A stretch of DNA of 64,000 bases, from positions 248,001 to 312,000 of the forward strand of contig SNWL01000007.1 in assembly GCA_004362315.1 (NCBI GenBank). The letters run 5' to 3'. This DNA is from Mycobacterium sp. BK086. Its GTDB lineage: Bacteria; Actinomycetota; Actinomycetes; Mycobacteriales; Mycobacteriaceae. Shown piece by piece: positions 62,028-64,000 of the stretch. Numbering within the stretch: position 1 is the stretch's first letter; each line of letters opens with the position of its first letter. Position numbers and translations under genes: made by a program. Below the pieces are notes generated by a model. The model was not told the origin of the DNA, did not search any database, and was given only the letters and a program-made list of their open reading frames with translations.

Positions 62028-63230
62028 GTGCTCACGGACGTCACCGCCGGCGTCGATCTGATGGACGGCCGGTTCTACGCCAGTGGACAGGCGCGCGACG
62101 CCTATCGCTGGATGCGCGACCATCAACCGGTCTTCCGGGATCGCAACGGCTTGGCCGCCGCCACCACCTACCGGGCGGTGATCGACGCCGAGCGTGCCCC
62201 CGAACTGTTCTCCAACGCAGGCGGCATTCGCCCGACCACGCCCGCATTGCCGCACATGATCGACATGGACGATCCCGCGCACCTGTTGCGCCGCAAGCTG
62301 GTCAATGCCGGCTTCACCCGCAAGCGGGTCGCGGACAAGATGAATTCCATTGAGACGCTGTGCGATACGCTGATCGACGCGGTGTGCGAGCGCGGCGAGT
62401 GTGACTTCGTCCGCGACCTGGCGGCGCCGCTGCCGATGGCCGTCATCGGCGACATGCTCGGCGTGGCACCCGAAGATCGCGCCACCCTGCTGTCGTGGTC
62501 CGACGACATGGTGGTGGCGCTGAGTTCGGTGGCCTCCGAAGAATCGTTGATGACGGCGGCCAATGCGCTGAGTTCGTACAACGAGTTCATGGGTGTATTC
62601 GTCGAGTCCCGCCGCCGTGAGCCGGCCGACGATCTGGTCAGCATCCTGATCGCCGCCGAGGTCGACGGGCAGCGGCTCACCGACGAGCAGATCCTGGCCG
62701 AAACGCTGCTGATCCTGATCGGCGGCGACGAGACCACCCGCCACACGCTGTCCGGCGGGACCGCCGAACTGAGCAGGCATCCCGATCAGTGGCAGGCCCT
62801 GCAGAACGATCCCGATCTGCTGCCCGGGGCGGTCGAGGAGATGCTGCGCTGGACCTCGCCGATCAAGAACATGTGCCGAACCCTGACCGCCGACACCGAC
62901 TTTCACGGCACCGCGCTGCATGCCGGGGAGAAGATGCTGCTGCTGTTCGAGTCGGCGAACTTCGACGAGACGGTCTTCGGCGACCCCGACGTGTTCCGCA
63001 TCGACCGCGCCCCCAACAACCACGTCAGCTTCGGCTTCGGTACGCACTTCTGTCTGGGCAATCAGCTGGCCCGCCTCGAGCTGACGGTCATGACCCGCCG
63101 CGTGCTGGCGCGGCTGCCGGATCTGCGGTTGGCCGACGGTGTCGACCTGCCGTTGCGGCCCGCGAACTTCGTCAGCGGGCTGGAAGCCATGCCCGTCGAA
63201 TTCACCCCGACCGCACCTCTTTTCGGCTGA
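62028..63230 (+). CDS. cyp142: Cytochrome P450 CYP142-type (sterol 27-hydroxylase)
   Basis: GTG 62028 (ATG 62016 is also possible) gives 400 residues, close to CYP142A1. Long matches to remembered CYP142A1 include GGIRPTTPALPHMIDMDDPA (with minor changes), LLRRKLVNAGFTRKRV, CDTLIDAVCERGECDFVRDL and GGDETTRHTLSGGT. The I-helix GGDETT, ExxR (EEMLRW) and heme loop FGFGTHFCLGNQ (Cys ~342) are present. CYP142 hydroxylates the cholesterol/cholest-4-en-3-one side chain at C27. In H37Rv the gene is in the sterol (igr) cluster, not here. No KstR-type site is visible just upstream. Confidence 0.9.
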   Translation: MLTDVTAGVDLMDGRFYASGQARDAYRWMRDHQPVFRDRNGLAAATTYRAVIDAERAPELFSNAGGIRPTTPALPHMIDMDDPAHLLRRKLVNAGFTRKRVADKMNSIETLCDTLIDAVCERGECDFVRDLAAPLPMAVIGDMLGVAPEDRATLLSWSDDMVVALSSVASEESLMTAANALSSYNEFMGVFVESRRREPADDLVSILIAAEVDGQRLTDEQILAETLLILIGGDETTRHTLSGGTAELSRHPDQWQALQNDPDLLPGAVEEMLRWTSPIKNMCRTLTADTDFHGTALHAGEKMLLLFESANFDETVFGDPDVFRIDRAPNNHVSFGFGTHFCLGNQLARLELTVMTRRVLARLPDLRLADGVDLPLRPANFVSGLEAMPVEFTPTAPLFG

Positions 63231-63240
63231 GGGCAGGCGC

Positions 63241-64000
63241 GTGGGCGTGCTCCGCTTCATCTGGCAACGGGTGCTGGCGTTCGACCGGATCGCCTCACGC
63301 ATCCCCCAACTGATCCAAATCTGGCTACTGGAGCTGTTTTTCGCACTGCCGCTGGCGTTCTTCATCGGCAAGGCCATCGACATCCACGGCGCGTTCGGGG
63401 TGCCGGGCACGGGGGAGTCGATGCCCGGTGCCTTCTGGGGTGCCCTCGTCGTCGCGCTGATCGCCGGGTTCTTCTTCGTGCGCTCACTGGTCAAACCCCG
63501 CATCGTGCAAGGATCGTGGGCACCGGTGGTCCGCGCCAACGTCGGCGATTTCACCCTGTACGCCGCCAACAACGCCGCCCGCGTCAACTACGTCTACCTC
63601 AGCAGCCACCCGTCCTACGCCCTGCTGCTTCTGCTCACCGCGCCCATCCCGGCGGGGATGTTCGCGGCCACCACCAACCAGGGCGACAGCACCTTCTACT
63701 GGCGCGTCACCGGGATCGTCGGGCTGATCATCCTGGGCTGTATGGCGCTGGCGCGGGTATTGGCTTGGTACGTCTTCAGATTCGGCCGCAAGCAACTCGA
63801 CGATCAGCTGTCGGGGCTGCCGGTCTCACCGCGACGGCTGTCCTGGGAGATCGCCTGGAAACCGGTGCTCATGCTGATGGTGCTGATGTACGGCATCGTC
63901 TGCATCCCGCTGGGCTGGATGTGGCTGGCCGAAAAGCGCACGATCGCGCACCTGCCCGAGGTCACCGTCGCCGACTCGCAGACCCACGTCGGCGACTACC
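63241..64000 (+). CDS. Unrecognised multi-pass membrane protein, C-terminus outside window
   Basis: The frame from GTG 63241 has no stop to the window edge, giving at least 253 residues. It has about four hydrophobic helices (LLELFFALPLAFFIG; FWGALVVALIAGFFFVRSLV; YALLLLLTAPIPAGMFAATT; VTGIVGLIILGCMALARVLA) and a fifth near VLMLMVLMYGIVCIPLGWMW. Codon use matches its neighbours. It begins 10 bp after the P450, so it is probably in the same transcript. No family is recognised. Confidence 0.7.
   Translation, partial: MGVLRFIWQRVLAFDRIASRIPQLIQIWLLELFFALPLAFFIGKAIDIHGAFGVPGTGESMPGAFWGALVVALIAGFFFVRSLVKPRIVQGSWAPVVRANVGDFTLYAANNAARVNYVYLSSHPSYALLLLLTAPIPAGMFAATTNQGDSTFYWRVTGIVGLIILGCMALARVLAWYVFRFGRKQLDDQLSGLPVSPRRLSWEIAWKPVLMLMVLMYGIVCIPLGWMWLAEKRTIAHLPEVTVADSQTHVGDY

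Noticed and set aside
61542-63587. 681-aa minus-strand frame across mutT2 and the P450
   Set aside because: Overlaps well-defined Nudix and P450 genes; its composition is typical of antisense shadows in this genome.

Overview
The window comes from a high-GC actinobacterium, almost certainly a Mycobacterium and most likely a Mycolicibacterium-type (rapid-grower-like) species. Indicators are PimE, two Mce-associated membrane proteins, WS/DGAT acyltransferases, an alpha-methylacyl-CoA racemase of the Mcr type, a CYP142-type P450, a KstR-type operator, Ala/Pro-rich exported proteins, and a PGRS-like Gly-rich protein. No rRNA, tRNA, CRISPR array, insertion sequence or phage gene was seen.

Left part (1-22.4 kb): a truncated LAL/LuxR ATPase, an EAL-DICT protein, and a very long exported pentapeptide-repeat protein. 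Next come a VOC protein, a lipoprotein, a permuted papain-like protein, a membrane class III nucleotidyl cyclase, a P450 with a second LAL/LuxR regulator, and a TetR/zinc alcohol dehydrogenase divergon with two matching operators. Two alpha/beta hydrolases, an orphan Mce-associated pair, an SDR, a WS/DGAT-like protein with a broken HHxxxDG motif and an exported DUF4214/ParB-fold-like protein complete this part.

Middle (22.4-41 kb): DoxX; a KstR-type palindrome in front of a DUF3556 membrane protein; a thiolase/enoyl-CoA hydratase pair; a fasciclin protein; an MFS/GlxA-type regulator pair; a gamma-carbonic anhydrase, an NAD(P)-binding protein and a CPBP protease; a second MFS; an exported beta-propeller protein; and the crotonase-mcr-SDR block followed by a nitronate monooxygenase.

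Right part (35.8-64 kb): gene content and order match, from memory, H37Rv Rv1142c-Rv1144, Rv1147, Rv1151c-Rv1156 and Rv1157c-Rv1160 (crotonase, mcr, SDR, methyltransferase, sirtuin, GntR, omt, DUF1697, F420/PNPOx protein, HhH-GPD, two Ala/Pro-rich proteins, pimE, phhB, mutT2). Into this backbone are placed a 9-kb block (acyltransferase, MFS, a LytS/LytTR two-component system and two sodium:solute symporters each with a small membrane partner), a WS/DGAT gene, a PGRS-like papain-fold protein, and a CYP142-type P450.

The most unusual theme is a set of four exported proteins spread over the window. They share one N-terminal export module and basic linker but carry unrelated cargos: a pentapeptide beta-helix, DUF4214 plus a ParB-like fold, an Ig-like domain plus YVTN propeller, and a PGRS solenoid plus Ig-like domain plus papain-like domain. 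Each has a single close Cys pair. The second theme is regulatory DNA: a three-site operator array with exact 23-bp spacing at 39.93-39.99 kb, twin TetR operators at 13.7 kb, a perfect KstR-type palindrome at 23.03 kb and several strong inverted repeats.
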